From assembly GCA_001817635.1 (NCBI GenBank), contig MHIS01000020.1, forward strand, positions 38,742 through 57,296: DNA of 18,555 bases, given 5' to 3'. This document shows, one piece after another, positions 1-6,967 of this stretch. The stretch is from Candidatus Colwellbacteria bacterium GWA2_46_10. Lineage in GTDB: Bacteria > Patescibacteriota > Minisyncoccia > UBA6257 > Colwellbacteraceae. Within the stretch, counting starts at the first letter, position 1, and each line of letters opens with the position of its first letter. The notes below the pieces were generated by a model, which saw only the letters and a list, made by a program, of their open reading frames with translations, searched no databases and was not told the origin of the DNA. The position numbers were made by a program, and so were the translations under genes.

Positions 1-390
1 GAGAGCAAGGTAGTCCTTAGGCTCAAATTTGAATTGTGGTACCTTCCCGACCTCTCTTAAAACCACATTTCCTGATTCATCCCTTCCCACAGGCGCTCTC
101 TCTTCTGGAACGTTTGGGATTAGCAATAACGCAGTTTCTCTTCGTTCATTCAAGGGCTTGAGCTCTACCTCTAGCCCTTTTGTTTCTTCCTTTATCTTCC
201 TTGCTTGCTCTTGATCGTCTTTCCCAAGCTTGTTCTTCCTCGCCCGCAGTTCCTCTATCTTCCCGGTTAACTCGCGCCAATCACTATCGGCTTTCAGGAA
301 GTCATCCACCAAGGACGGGTTCCCGCCTCGGTTGCTAATACCCCTTTTTACCAAATCTGGATTTTCTCTAATTACGTTAGGATTCAACAT
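1..390 (-). CDS. serS: Seryl-tRNA synthetase, N-terminal part (cut by window edge)
   Basis: Charges tRNA-Ser with serine in the cytoplasm. Only the first 130 residues are inside the window; the class II catalytic core lies beyond position 1. The visible part matches the SerRS tRNA-binding arm: an N-terminal helix beginning MLNPNVIRENPDLVKRG, then a long charged antiparallel coiled coil (about residues 27-90), then the family's IPNVPEERAPVGRDE stretch and the FEPKDY motif that leads into the core. The ATG at 388-390 is one base away from the lysS stop codon (392-394), so the two synthetase genes are probably co-transcribed. No Shine-Dalgarno sequence is visible before the start. Identification is confident from the conserved N-domain; completeness cannot be judged. 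Confidence 0.93.
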   Translation of the reverse strand, partial: MLNPNVIRENPDLVKRGISNRGGNPSLVDDFLKADSDWRELTGKIEELRARKNKLGKDDQEQARKIKEETKGLEVELKPLNERRETALLLIPNVPEERAPVGRDESGNVVLREVGKVPQFKFEPKDYLAL

Positions 391-391
391 A

Positions 392-1732
392 TTACTTTTT
401 AGTTTTTAGGGTTGGAAACAAAATTGCTTCTTTCAACGAGTGCCTTTTGGTGGCCAGAGCTACTATCCTATCAATCCCCACGCCCAACCCGGCAGCCGGA
501 GGCATACCATACTCTAGGGCCTCAAGAAAATCTTCGTCCATACGACTCGCCTCCTTGTTCCCCTTACGGAAAAGCCCCTCTTGATATTTCATGCGTTCTC
601 TTTGATCTATTGGATCGTTAAGTTCGCTAAAACCGTTGGCCACCTCCATAGACCCCACGATGAAGTGAAATCGCTCCGTAATTTCTGGATTCTCCTCCTT
701 TGATTTAGAAAGTGGAGAGATGGCTTTGGGTTGATCCATCAAGATGGTTGGAGATTGAAGATGGGGACGTACTTTCTTTTTGAAGATCTTATCTATCTCC
801 TCTTTGTTTTTTACCCGACTCACATCCATCTTGGCGTATTGTTTGAATGCATCAGCATACTTCACTCTCTTCCACGGACCCTTAATGAAAGGCTTCAGTA
901 GCTTTTCGGTTAGTTTGATCATTCCTTCGTAGTCCTCGTATGCCCAGTAGAGCTCGAGCATGGTGAACTCTGGATTGTGTTCTCTGTCTATCCCCTCATT
1001 GCGAAACACCCTGCCGATCTCAAAAATCTTATTGAATCCTCCGATAAGCAACCTTTTGAGATAAAGTTCGGGGGCAATGCGTAAGTAGAAATCTTCCCCC
1101 AAGGCGTTATGCTGGGTTTTGAACGGCCTCGCCAGGGCGCCTCCCGGAATTGGCTGAAGTATGGGAGTTTCAACCTCAATGAATCCCTCCTTCCACAAGA
1201 ATTCCCTCATTTGCCTGATCAACATTGAGCGTATTTCAAAGGCCTCTTTTACCTCTTTATTTAAAAACAGGTCAAGGTAGCGCTTGCGGAACCTCTCTTC
1301 TACATCCTTGAGGCCAAACCAGCTATCCGGCAAGGGATTGAGGCTCTTTACCAGTACATCTATCTTGCTGGCCTTGATGCTTCGCTCCCCTCTTTTGGTC
1401 TTGAAAAGTGTTCCTCTCACTCCAATGAAATCCCCTGGATCCAAAGTCTCCTTCCAAAGTCCAAACTGCTTAACTTCCTTTTTGTTCACAAAAGCTTGGA
1501 TAGAGGCAGAGCCATCATCAATATCAATAAAGAGAAGTCCCCCTTGATCCCGGAGCGACGTAATGCGCCCGGCCAGGTACACCCCCTTCCCTGAAAGCAT
1601 CAACTTATTAAAATCCCTCAAAGCGGCCGCTATTTCCGTACGTTTTGGAACATTCGCCGGATACGGATTCACACCAGCTTCTTTGAGCTTTTTGAGCTTC
1701 TTTAACCTATCTTGTCTGATTTCGTTAAGCAT
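392..1732 (-). CDS. lysS: Lysyl-tRNA synthetase, class II
   Basis: Class II LysRS, charging tRNA-Lys. The protein has 446 residues, shorter than the roughly 500 of E. coli. An OB-fold anticodon-binding domain covers about residues 50-130 (GRITSLRDQGGLLFIDI). The catalytic core follows: motif 1 near 165-192, motif 2 at about 238-262 (FEIGRVFRNEGIDREHNPEF) and motif 3 at about 415-440 (GLGVGIDRIV with the arginine that binds ATP). The SMEVANGFSELNDP stretch at 361-374 is a family hallmark. The missing length is mainly in the segment between motif 2 and that stretch. AAAGG lies about 10 bases upstream of the ATG, one of the few ribosome-binding-like sequences in this block. It lies 65 bp after greA and one base before serS. 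Confidence 0.96.
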   Translation of the reverse strand: MLNEIRQDRLKKLKKLKEAGVNPYPANVPKRTEIAAALRDFNKLMLSGKGVYLAGRITSLRDQGGLLFIDIDDGSASIQAFVNKKEVKQFGLWKETLDPGDFIGVRGTLFKTKRGERSIKASKIDVLVKSLNPLPDSWFGLKDVEERFRKRYLDLFLNKEVKEAFEIRSMLIRQMREFLWKEGFIEVETPILQPIPGGALARPFKTQHNALGEDFYLRIAPELYLKRLLIGGFNKIFEIGRVFRNEGIDREHNPEFTMLELYWAYEDYEGMIKLTEKLLKPFIKGPWKRVKYADAFKQYAKMDVSRVKNKEEIDKIFKKKVRPHLQSPTILMDQPKAISPLSKSKEENPEITERFHFIVGSMEVANGFSELNDPIDQRERMKYQEGLFRKGNKEASRMDEDFLEALEYGMPPAAGLGVGIDRIVALATKRHSLKEAILFPTLKTKK

Positions 1733-1752
1733 CTGTGCTTAACCTTTAGAAT

Positions 1753-1758
1753 ATCATA
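1753..1758 (-). promoter_or_regulatory. Possible -10 element upstream of lysS
   Basis: TATGAT (5 of 6 to TATAAT on the minus strand), 20 bases before the lysS ATG, in the 65-bp greA-lysS gap. No convincing -35 hexamer is seen at 16-18 bases, so this is tentative; lysS may simply be read through from greA. Confidence 0.3.
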
Positions 1759-1778
1759 TTCTTGCCCTCCCACAATTA

Positions 1779-1793
1779 TCTACGGGCCGTAGA
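1779..1793. repeat. 15-base perfect palindrome between greA and lysS
   Basis: TCTACGG-G-CCGTAGA: two 7-base arms around one central base, starting 4 bases after the greA stop codon. As RNA it could form a 6-bp stem with a three-base loop. No U-tract follows it in either direction, so it does not look like a standard intrinsic terminator. It could be an operator-like protein site or a weak RNA stem at the 3' end of greA. Confidence 0.5.
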
Positions 1794-1797
1794 AGAC

Positions 1798-2253
1798 CTA
1801 ACTAATAGACTTGATCTGGTACTTGGTTTTCCCAGAAGGAGTCTTTACCTCCACGCTCTCCCCCACTTTTTTCCCGATAAGCACTCTTCCCAAAGGAGAT
1901 TCATTTGAAATATATCCACCAACCGGATCCGCTTCACTACTGCCAACTATAAAAAACTTTACCGTGTCTCCGTTGCGTGAAACCTCCACGGTTGCACCCA
2001 CCTCAACGGCATCACGTTTCTTGGGCCTTTTGGTAATAATCTCGGCTTCCTTGAGCATTTGCTCGATTTCCGAGATACGCCTTTCAACGCGCTGTTGTTC
2101 ATCGCGTGCTTCAATATATTGGGAGTTCTCGGAAAGATCTCCCAACTCTTTGGCAATCTTCAAGCTTTCGGTAACCTCTTTGCGCCCTTCGGTCTTTAGC
2201 CTTTCAAGCTCAAGCTCCAATTCCTCAAATTTTTCCTTAGTTAGATATTCCAT
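1798..2253 (-). CDS. greA: Transcription elongation factor GreA
   Basis: Rescues backtracked RNA polymerase by stimulating transcript cleavage through the secondary channel. The 151-residue protein has the family's two domains: an N-terminal coiled coil (about 1-75) whose tip carries GDLSENSQYIEARDEQ with the acidic residues D39 and E42 that coordinate the catalytic metal, and a C-terminal FKBP-like domain (about 80-151) with the typical SPLGRVLIGKKVGESVEV stretch. Length is normal (E. coli 158). It lies between the glycosyltransferase and lysS with 50-65 bp gaps, larger than elsewhere in the block, so it may have its own promoter (see 2275-2303). No Shine-Dalgarno sequence precedes the ATG. 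Confidence 0.96.
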   Translation of the reverse strand: MEYLTKEKFEELELELERLKTEGRKEVTESLKIAKELGDLSENSQYIEARDEQQRVERRISEIEQMLKEAEIITKRPKKRDAVEVGATVEVSRNGDTVKFFIVGSSEADPVGGYISNESPLGRVLIGKKVGESVEVKTPSGKTKYQIKSIS

Positions 2254-2274
2254 ACAAAAGACAACTAGGGGTGA

Positions 2275-2303
2275 ATTCTATACACATTTCTCCGAGGAGT
2301 AAA
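2275..2303 (-). promoter_or_regulatory. Candidate greA promoter
   Basis: On the minus strand TTTACT (2298-2303, 4 of 6 to the -35 consensus), a 17-base spacer and TAGAAT (2275-2280, 5 of 6 to the -10 consensus). The -10 ends 21 bases before the greA ATG, which predicts a leader of about 14 bases. The -35 overlaps the right arm of an inverted repeat (GGAGTAA 2296-2302 / TTACTCC 2313-2319) that spans the stop codon of the glycosyltransferase gene. Confidence 0.45.
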
Positions 2304-2308
2304 GGAGA

Positions 2309-3052
2309 CTAGTTACTCCCCAAGTTATAGGCCTTGCGCCAGAGCCACCAGCGCACTTTCACGGTCTCAAAAAGAACCTGAAAATATGCCAAGGGTTTCA
2401 CCCTTGAATCGGCATCATTGACCCAATAAGCGGGGATTTCTTTGATTTTGTATCCCATACGTTTTCCTAGGGCCAAGGCTTCGATATCAAAGCCCCAGCG
2501 CCTAATTCTCTGGAGTGCGAAGATCCTCAAGGCCGCCTCTTCACTAAATACCTTGAACCCGCACTGGGTGTCTCGAATCCCAGGCAGAAGTACTACTTGA
2601 ATGAAAAGGTTCCCCATATTCCCCAACATGCGCTTCAAAAGAGATTGGGGTGGGTGCATCTGCGATCCCTTAACGTCTCTCGAGCAGATCACGATATCAT
2701 ATCCTTCCTTCAGTACTGGGATCATCTTGTCGAAATGATCAATGGAGGTTGAGTTGTCTGCATCTGTGAAGAGCCTGTATTTCCCTTTGGCTTCAAGCAT
2801 GCCCATCTTTACCGCATTTCCCTTCCCCTGATTATCTTTGTATCCAATAACTCGAAGGTTTGGGATCAGTTTCATAAACTTTTTAGCCACCTCTTGCGTG
2901 CCATCGGAAGAACCGTCATCAACTGCGATGATTTCATACGTGTATGTTTTTGTGGATAAATGTCTATCTATATCCACCAAAGTTAGGGGTAACCTGTCAG
3001 CCTCGTTATACGCCGGAACAATTACTGAAAGATAAGGTTTGACTCCCTCCAT
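2309..3052 (-). CDS. GT2 glycosyltransferase, dolichyl-phosphate glucosyltransferase-like (ALG5/DPM type)
   Basis: A 247-residue GT-A fold family 2 glycosyltransferase that probably moves a sugar from a nucleotide donor to a polyprenyl phosphate at the inner face of the membrane. Motifs: LSVIVPAYNE at 8-17, VDDGSSDGT at 44-52 for nucleotide binding, the metal-binding TDADNST at 96-102, DTQCGFKVF at 161-169 (typical of the ALG5-like branch) and RRWGFDIEAL at 184-193. There is no obvious transmembrane segment, as in the soluble core of such enzymes, although the Trp/Arg-rich C-terminus (KVRWWLWRKAY) could lie against the membrane. It sits two bases from the upstream membrane-protein gene, which suggests a shared transcript. 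Donor and acceptor cannot be read from sequence. Confidence 0.88.
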   Translation of the reverse strand: MEGVKPYLSVIVPAYNEADRLPLTLVDIDRHLSTKTYTYEIIAVDDGSSDGTQEVAKKFMKLIPNLRVIGYKDNQGKGNAVKMGMLEAKGKYRLFTDADNSTSIDHFDKMIPVLKEGYDIVICSRDVKGSQMHPPQSLLKRMLGNMGNLFIQVVLLPGIRDTQCGFKVFSEEAALRIFALQRIRRWGFDIEALALGKRMGYKIKEIPAYWVNDADSRVKPLAYFQVLFETVKVRWWLWRKAYNLGSN

Positions 3053-3054
3053 TA

Positions 3055-3474
3055 CTATCTATGGTAGCGGAGCCTCACAAAAATAGCCAAGGCTAATCCC
3101 CCAAAAAGATCGGAGAGCAGATCCCCTAAGGTATCCATCAACCCGAACTGCAAAGTTTTCAAAGGTAGGCTATAAGTTGCTATCCCCAAATCATAGAGAA
3201 ATTCAGCAAACTCCCATAAGACTCCCGTTAGGGCCGTCCACCCCAAAACCAAAAAGAGTGTCACCCAAAAACTGCGGGCAGTATCAAAATAGCTGGGATT
3301 TTTGTAGAAAAACCAGTAAAAGATAGCGGCGGCCATTACGCCTCCCAAAAAGTGGGCTGGAATATCTATCCACGCCAGAGACCTATACCAGTCATTTGAG
3401 GTAGCTATCAGGTGAACGGCAAAAAACGAGCAAACAGAAAGAATAAGGTTGTGTTTAGCTTTGGTACGTGTCAT
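3055..3474 (-). CDS. Small integral membrane protein, possibly YjdF/DUF2238-like
   Basis: A 139-residue protein with about four hydrophobic segments (roughly 10-25, 40-57, 68-84, 115-133). Conserved-looking polar motifs lie in or next to the membrane: DIPAHFLGG at 37-45, GVLWEFAEF at 84-92 and DTLGDLLSDLFGG at 114-126. The pattern of Asp-Pro-x-His, Trp-Glu-x-x-Glu and a final Asp-rich helix recalls the YjdF/DUF2238 family of bacterial membrane proteins, whose function is unknown; that assignment is inference. The ATG directly abuts the rpsI stop codon (TAGATG), and two bases separate it from the glycosyltransferase. It may therefore be expressed with the L13-S9 pair, or with the glycosyltransferase for envelope glycan work. 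Confidence 0.7.
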   Translation of the reverse strand: MTRTKAKHNLILSVCSFFAVHLIATSNDWYRSLAWIDIPAHFLGGVMAAAIFYWFFYKNPSYFDTARSFWVTLFLVLGWTALTGVLWEFAEFLYDLGIATYSLPLKTLQFGLMDTLGDLLSDLFGGLALAIFVRLRYHR

Positions 3475-3891
3475 CTAACGCTTCTTCCACTGAGGAGCGC
3501 GACGTGCCTTCTTGAGTCCAGGCTTCTTACGCTCTACCTGACGCGGGTCGCGAGTTAGATACCCAGCAGCGCGCAGTCGCTCCTTCAACTCTCCATCAAA
3601 TTTTACCAAAGCTCTGGCTAAACCAACAGTCACAGCCTCGGCTTGGGACATGATACCCCCTCCCTTTATTCGCACCGACACTTCTGCATCTTTCTTTACT
3701 CCGGAGTCGAGGATGGTCATAGGGGAAAAGGCGCTCGCCCTATACCTTTCGGTTACAAAATACTCTTTGTGTCCTTTGCCGTTAACCATAAAGGTTCCGC
3801 CTTTGCCGGCGGGGTAAAATCTAACCCTAGCTATAGCGCTCTTGCGCCTACCCAAGCCTTCAAAATATTTCTTTTCTGATTCCTTAGCCAT
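3475..3891 (-). CDS. rpsI: 30S ribosomal protein S9 (uS9)
   Basis: Small-subunit head protein whose C-terminal tail reaches the P-site tRNA. The 138 residues show the family pattern: GRRKSAIARVRFYPAGKG near the N-terminus, IKGGGIMSQAEAVTVGLARAL in the middle and GYLTRDPRQVERKKPGLKKARR at the end. The last residues are APQWKKR where most bacteria have QFSKR; the terminal Arg that contacts tRNA is kept. It overlaps the end of rplM by 8 bases and abuts the next gene, so the pair is translated from one message. Confidence 0.97.
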   Translation of the reverse strand: MAKESEKKYFEGLGRRKSAIARVRFYPAGKGGTFMVNGKGHKEYFVTERYRASAFSPMTILDSGVKKDAEVSVRIKGGGIMSQAEAVTVGLARALVKFDGELKERLRAAGYLTRDPRQVERKKPGLKKARRAPQWKKR

Positions 3892-4240
3892 TGTCTTTGT
3901 TTTCTATAATCAATCTCTTAAGCCTCGGAGTGCGTAATTTGTTTTTGGGAAGCATTCCCCTTACAGCATTGATAAGTACTTTCTCTGGAGTTTTCTCAAA
4001 TACGTAAGCAAACTTCTGTATCTTCAAGTTGCCCGGCCTATCGCTATGACGTTTGTATACTTTCTGGCTAGCTTTCTTCCCGGTCACCTTAAGAAGATGA
4101 ACATTTTTCACCACCACCTTATTGCCTCCTTCTTTATGGGGAGCGTAGCTTGGAAGATTCTTATCCTGCAGCAAGCTCGCTATCTGCGTAGCTAATCTTC
4201 CTAAAGGTTTATTCTTAGCGTCTATTGTGTGATCTGCCAT
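3884..4240 (-). CDS. rplM: 50S ribosomal protein L13 (uL13)
   Basis: Large-subunit assembly protein. I chose the ATG at 4238-4240, giving 118 residues that begin MADHTIDAKNKPLGRLAT, which aligns with the conserved VDAxGKxLGRLA of the family. A TTG further upstream (4258) would add six residues and overlap rplQ, but nothing supports it. At 118 residues the protein is shorter than the usual ~142; it lacks the N-terminal lead-in before the conserved start. The KVYKRHSDRPG, MLPKNKL and LKRLIIE stretches match the family. It starts 4 bases after the rplQ stop and overlaps rpsI by 8 bases. Confidence 0.95.
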   Translation of the reverse strand: MADHTIDAKNKPLGRLATQIASLLQDKNLPSYAPHKEGGNKVVVKNVHLLKVTGKKASQKVYKRHSDRPGNLKIQKFAYVFEKTPEKVLINAVRGMLPKNKLRTPRLKRLIIENKDNG

Positions 4241-4244
4241 GGCT

Positions 4245-4595
4245 TTATACGAACTCAATGATTGCTTGTTTCACCCCGTCCCTTTTCCTGGTTACCGCAG
4301 TTTTTCGAATTCTCAAATATCCTCCTTTCTTTGTTTTGTAACGAGGAGCGATTTCATGAAAAAGTTTATATGCGGAGTCTTTCGGCATACGTTTCGCTAA
4401 AAGCCTCAAGGCAGCAAGGTCTCCCTTTTTGGCTAAAGTAACGAGTTTCTCTACTCTAGGTCTGATCTCCTTGGCCTTCGCCTCCGTAGTCTGGATTTTG
4501 CCCTTCATCACAAGATTATGAGAGAGAATGCGCAAGAAAGCCCGCCTTTTGCCGGTAAGCATGCCGAATTTACGTCCTTTCTTAGCGTGTCTCAT
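4245..4595 (-). CDS. rplQ: 50S ribosomal protein L17 (bL17)
   Basis: Bacterial L17 near the peptide exit tunnel. The 116 residues start with the hallmark MRHAKKGRKFGMLTGKRRAF and continue with LVMKGKIQTTEAKAKEIRPRVEKL, both strongly conserved, and end in an RKRDGVKQAIIEFV beta strand. Length is normal. It follows rpoA by 6 bases, the usual bacterial order, and is followed by rplM. Confidence 0.97.
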   Translation of the reverse strand: MRHAKKGRKFGMLTGKRRAFLRILSHNLVMKGKIQTTEAKAKEIRPRVEKLVTLAKKGDLAALRLLAKRMPKDSAYKLFHEIAPRYKTKKGGYLRIRKTAVTRKRDGVKQAIIEFV

Positions 4596-4601
4596 CTTCG
4601 T

Positions 4602-5372
4602 CTATTTTTCTTTAACCTCCTCTTTGGGCTCTTCTGCCTTCTTTTCTTTCTTGGAAGCCTTCTCTTCTTTGGCCTGGACTACCTCCACATCCACTACTTT
4701 CTTGAGGTGGTCTATTAAAATGTTAGCCGCCTTGTGAAGAGCGCTTGAAGGAGAAACGGTACCATCCGTCTCAATCTCTACCCGTACGCGGTTGTAGTCG
4801 GTACGATCCCCTACGCGCATATTCTCTACGGTGTAGTTAACATTCACAACCGGTGAAAAAACGGCATCTAGGGCTATCGTCCCCACAGGCAACCTCTCCG
4901 TTTTCTGAGCTTCAACCGGCACGTATCCTAAACCTTTCTCTACGGTCAAAACTATATCCAACTCCGCTCCCTTAGTGGAAAGAGTGGCGATGTGTAGATC
5001 TGGGTTCATTACTCTCACTTGAGCACTGTCGGTGATATCTTTCGCTTTTACATCTCCCTCGCCTTTGAATCTCAAAAAAAGTTCCTGAGGTCCTTCGGCA
5101 TAGAAGGCAAATTTCACCTGCTTAAGATTGAGCCCTAGTTCCACCACATCCTCCACCATGCCGGGAATAGTGGTAAATTCGTGCCCCGCTCCCTTCACGG
5201 TGAAACGGGTAATTGCTGCTCCTGGAAGCGAGGAAAGCAACACCCTGCGCAAGGCATTTCCTATGGTCAAACCGTATCCTCGGAAAAGACCTTCTATCTC
5301 GAAGACGCCGTTGCGCTCATCCTCGGATACCTTCTTTATTTTTACTGTTTCGCTTAAGTATGTGTAATCCAT
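4602..5372 (-). CDS. rpoA: RNA polymerase alpha subunit lacking the C-terminal domain
   Basis: Alpha dimerises to scaffold assembly of beta and beta'. The 256 residues cover the whole N-terminal domain: GLFRGYGLTIGNALRRVLLSSLPG at about 28-51 (dimer and beta contacts), TIPGMVEDVVELGLNLK at about 68-84, the central insert domain, and the second assembly half with NYTVENMRVGDRTDYNRV near 178-196 and ALHKAANILIDHL at 211-223. The usual bacterial protein is 310-330 residues and ends with a helix-hairpin C-terminal domain that binds UP-element DNA and activators. Here that domain is absent; after residue 232 there is only a 24-residue Lys/Glu tail ending in TAA. The next gene, rplQ, follows 6 bases later in its normal place, so the end looks genuine rather than a frameshift, although sequencing error cannot be fully excluded. 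The leader before the ATG is A/T-rich with no Shine-Dalgarno sequence. Confidence 0.96.
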   Translation of the reverse strand: MDYTYLSETVKIKKVSEDERNGVFEIEGLFRGYGLTIGNALRRVLLSSLPGAAITRFTVKGAGHEFTTIPGMVEDVVELGLNLKQVKFAFYAEGPQELFLRFKGEGDVKAKDITDSAQVRVMNPDLHIATLSTKGAELDIVLTVEKGLGYVPVEAQKTERLPVGTIALDAVFSPVVNVNYTVENMRVGDRTDYNRVRVEIETDGTVSPSSALHKAANILIDHLKKVVDVEVVQAKEEKASKKEKKAEEPKEEVKEK

Positions 5373-5379
5373 AATTATT

Positions 5380-6009
5380 TTATTTCTTAGAGTAGAAGTC
5401 GACTACTAAACTTACATTGAACGGGACCTCTGTATCTTGGGGCTGGCTTACCACTTCCCCCACAATCAGACCCTTATCGAGCTTGAGCCACACTGGGGGC
5501 TCAAACTTCTTCAATCTCTCCGGAAGTTCCTGAAAGTATGTCATACCCTTGGATTCCGGCCTCACGGAGATCTTATCACCGACCTTGACCTTATAGGAAG
5601 GGATTTTCACCTTCCTGTCATTCACTCTGAAGTGCCCGTGAGAAACCATCTGGCGAGCCAAGTTGCGCCCTTCGGTAATCCCGAGGCGCATAATGACGTT
5701 ATCCAAACGGCGCTCCAGAGAGCTCACCACCGCCTCCGCCGCCGAGATGTGTTCTTGCTTGCTTTTTCTCTCAACCTCTTTAAAAAGCCTCAAAAGCTGA
5801 CGCTCGGTCACTCCGTAGCTGAATTTGATCTTCTGTTTCTCTTGAAGCTGTTGGCCGTATTCGCTTACCTTGCTCTTAAACCTTTTACCATGCTGCCCCG
5901 GACGGTACGGCTTGCGGATCAATGCGGCTTTGGGAGAACTCGAACGCTCACCCTTCCTGGAGAGCTTAACGCCCAAACTTCTTTCCTTTTTTTCTGTGGT
6001 TCCAATCAT
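5380..6009 (-). CDS. rpsD: 30S ribosomal protein S4 (uS4), zinc-free form
   Basis: Primary 16S rRNA-binding protein. The 209 residues contain KPYRPGQHGKR near 33-43, the S4 RNA-binding domain RRLDNVIMRLGITEGRNLARQMVSHGHFRVND, and the C-terminal strand VPFNVSLVVDFYSKK. The N-terminal zinc-binding cysteines of some S4 proteins are missing; the matching region reads GERSSSPKAAL, and there is no cysteine in the protein. The N-terminus (MIGTTEKKERSLGV) is divergent from the common MARYTGP start. It starts 5 bases after the rpsK stop. Confidence 0.96.
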   Translation of the reverse strand: MIGTTEKKERSLGVKLSRKGERSSSPKAALIRKPYRPGQHGKRFKSKVSEYGQQLQEKQKIKFSYGVTERQLLRLFKEVERKSKQEHISAAEAVVSSLERRLDNVIMRLGITEGRNLARQMVSHGHFRVNDRKVKIPSYKVKVGDKISVRPESKGMTYFQELPERLKKFEPPVWLKLDKGLIVGEVVSQPQDTEVPFNVSLVVDFYSKK

Positions 6010-6014
6010 TTTTT

Positions 6015-6455
6015 CTACATCCTGCGTTGTTTGCGAGGCCTTGGACCGTTGTGGGCGATCGGGTTGATATCTTTGATCGAAAGAATATCTATATCCTGAG
6101 TAGCCAGCGTTCTAATTGCTGAATCTCTCCCCGAACCAACTCCAGATACATATACGTCAACCTTGCGAGGACCGTTTTTACTGATCTTCTCCATGATGCT
6201 GGCTATCACCTTAGAGGCAGCAAAAGGAGTAGCCTTCTTGGGCCCGGAGAAACCGGTACCGCCGGCGCTTGCCCAAGTTACCACATCCCCCTTCTCATCG
6301 GTGACGGTAATAAAGGTGTTGTTGTATGAAGCCCTAATATAGATTCTGCCCTGCTCAAGGGTTTTCGTTCCTTTCTTCTTGGCATTCTTAGCTGGAGCCT
6401 TCTCTGCGGGCTTTGTCTGATCACTTGTTTTTTCTATGACTTTTTTCTTACCCAT
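6015..6455 (-). CDS. rpsK: 30S ribosomal protein S11 (uS11)
   Basis: Platform protein of the small subunit near the mRNA exit. The 146 residues begin with an Ala/Lys-rich extension of about 30 residues, then the conserved core: RIYIRASYNNTFITVTDEKG, WASAGGTGFSGPKKATPFAA, VDVYVSGVGSGRDSAIRTL and the C-terminal IKDINPIAHNGPRPRKQRRM. The usual Cys in NGCRPP is Pro here. One base separates its start from the rpsM stop. Confidence 0.97.
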   Translation of the reverse strand: MGKKKVIEKTSDQTKPAEKAPAKNAKKKGTKTLEQGRIYIRASYNNTFITVTDEKGDVVTWASAGGTGFSGPKKATPFAASKVIASIMEKISKNGPRKVDVYVSGVGSGRDSAIRTLATQDIDILSIKDINPIAHNGPRPRKQRRM

Positions 6456-6456
6456 A

Positions 6457-6840
6457 TTATTTCAGTGTTAGCTTCCTGCGACCGCTACCCATGGTGTGAC
6501 GCACGTTACCGCGAACGGTACGCGAGTTACGCTTGGTATTCTGTCCCCTTACCGGCAGATGTTTCATGTGCCTGACGCCACGGTAGCTTTTGATATTTTT
6601 CAAACGGGTGATGTTGGAACGCACCTCTTGGCGCAATTCACCTTCCACCTTGTACGTCTGCTCTATAATCTGCTTAATTCGGTTAAGCTCGTCTTGGCTT
6701 AGGTCTTTAGTACGCCTGGTCGTATCGATCTTGGCCTCTGCTACAATCTTGTCTGCGCGGGTTGGACCAATACCGTACACTCTGGTTAAGGCTACGGCCA
6801 CCCGTTTTTCATCCGGTATGTTTATTCCAAAAAGTCTCAT
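6457..6840 (-). CDS. rpsM: 30S ribosomal protein S13 (uS13)
   Basis: Head protein of the small subunit that contacts the P-site tRNA and S19. The 127 residues start MRLFGINIPDEKRVAVALTR and have the helix-two-turns-helix VYGIGPTRADKIV, the SYRGVRHMKHLPVRGQ stretch and the basic tail RTVRGNVRHTMGSGRRK. Its ATG shares one base with the rpmJ stop codon (TAATG), which implies coupled translation. Confidence 0.97.
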   Translation of the reverse strand: MRLFGINIPDEKRVAVALTRVYGIGPTRADKIVAEAKIDTTRRTKDLSQDELNRIKQIIEQTYKVEGELRQEVRSNITRLKNIKSYRGVRHMKHLPVRGQNTKRNSRTVRGNVRHTMGSGRRKLTLK

Positions 6841-6956
6841 TATCCCTGTCTTTGTTTATGTTTAGGACTAGTCTTACAAATGACGTAAACCCGCCCTTTG
6901 CGGCGGATTATTTGACACTTATTACAGATCTTTTTAACTGATGCTCTGACTTTCAT
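6840..6956 (-). CDS. rpmJ: 50S ribosomal protein L36 (bL36), zinc-binding form
   Basis: A 38-residue protein, complete from ATG (6954-6956) to TAA (6840-6842). It reads MKVRASVKKICNKC at the start and ends CKTSPKHKQRQG, the bL36 signature. The zinc ligands C11, C14, C27 and H33 are all present, so this is the zinc-ribbon form. It lies between infA (11 bases upstream) and rpsM (TAATG overlap), the standard bacterial order. Confidence 0.97.
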   Translation of the reverse strand: MKVRASVKKICNKCQIIRRKGRVYVICKTSPKHKQRQG

Positions 6957-6967
6957 AAACTCATACG

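Noticed and set aside
2296..2319. Inverted repeat GGAGTAA/TTACTCC over the glycosyltransferase stop codon as a terminator
   Set aside because: Seven-base stem with a ten-base loop and no U-tract after it; it overlaps the candidate greA -35 instead and is not convincing as a terminator.
4241..4258. TTG start for rplM, six codons upstream of the ATG
   Set aside because: It would overlap rplQ and add residues not seen in L13; the ATG at 4240 matches the conserved N-terminus of short L13 proteins.
5437..6099. 220-codon open frame on the plus strand opposite rpsD and rpsK
   Set aside because: Lies entirely antisense to two clear ribosomal protein genes, shows no recognisable domain, and arises from their codon bias.
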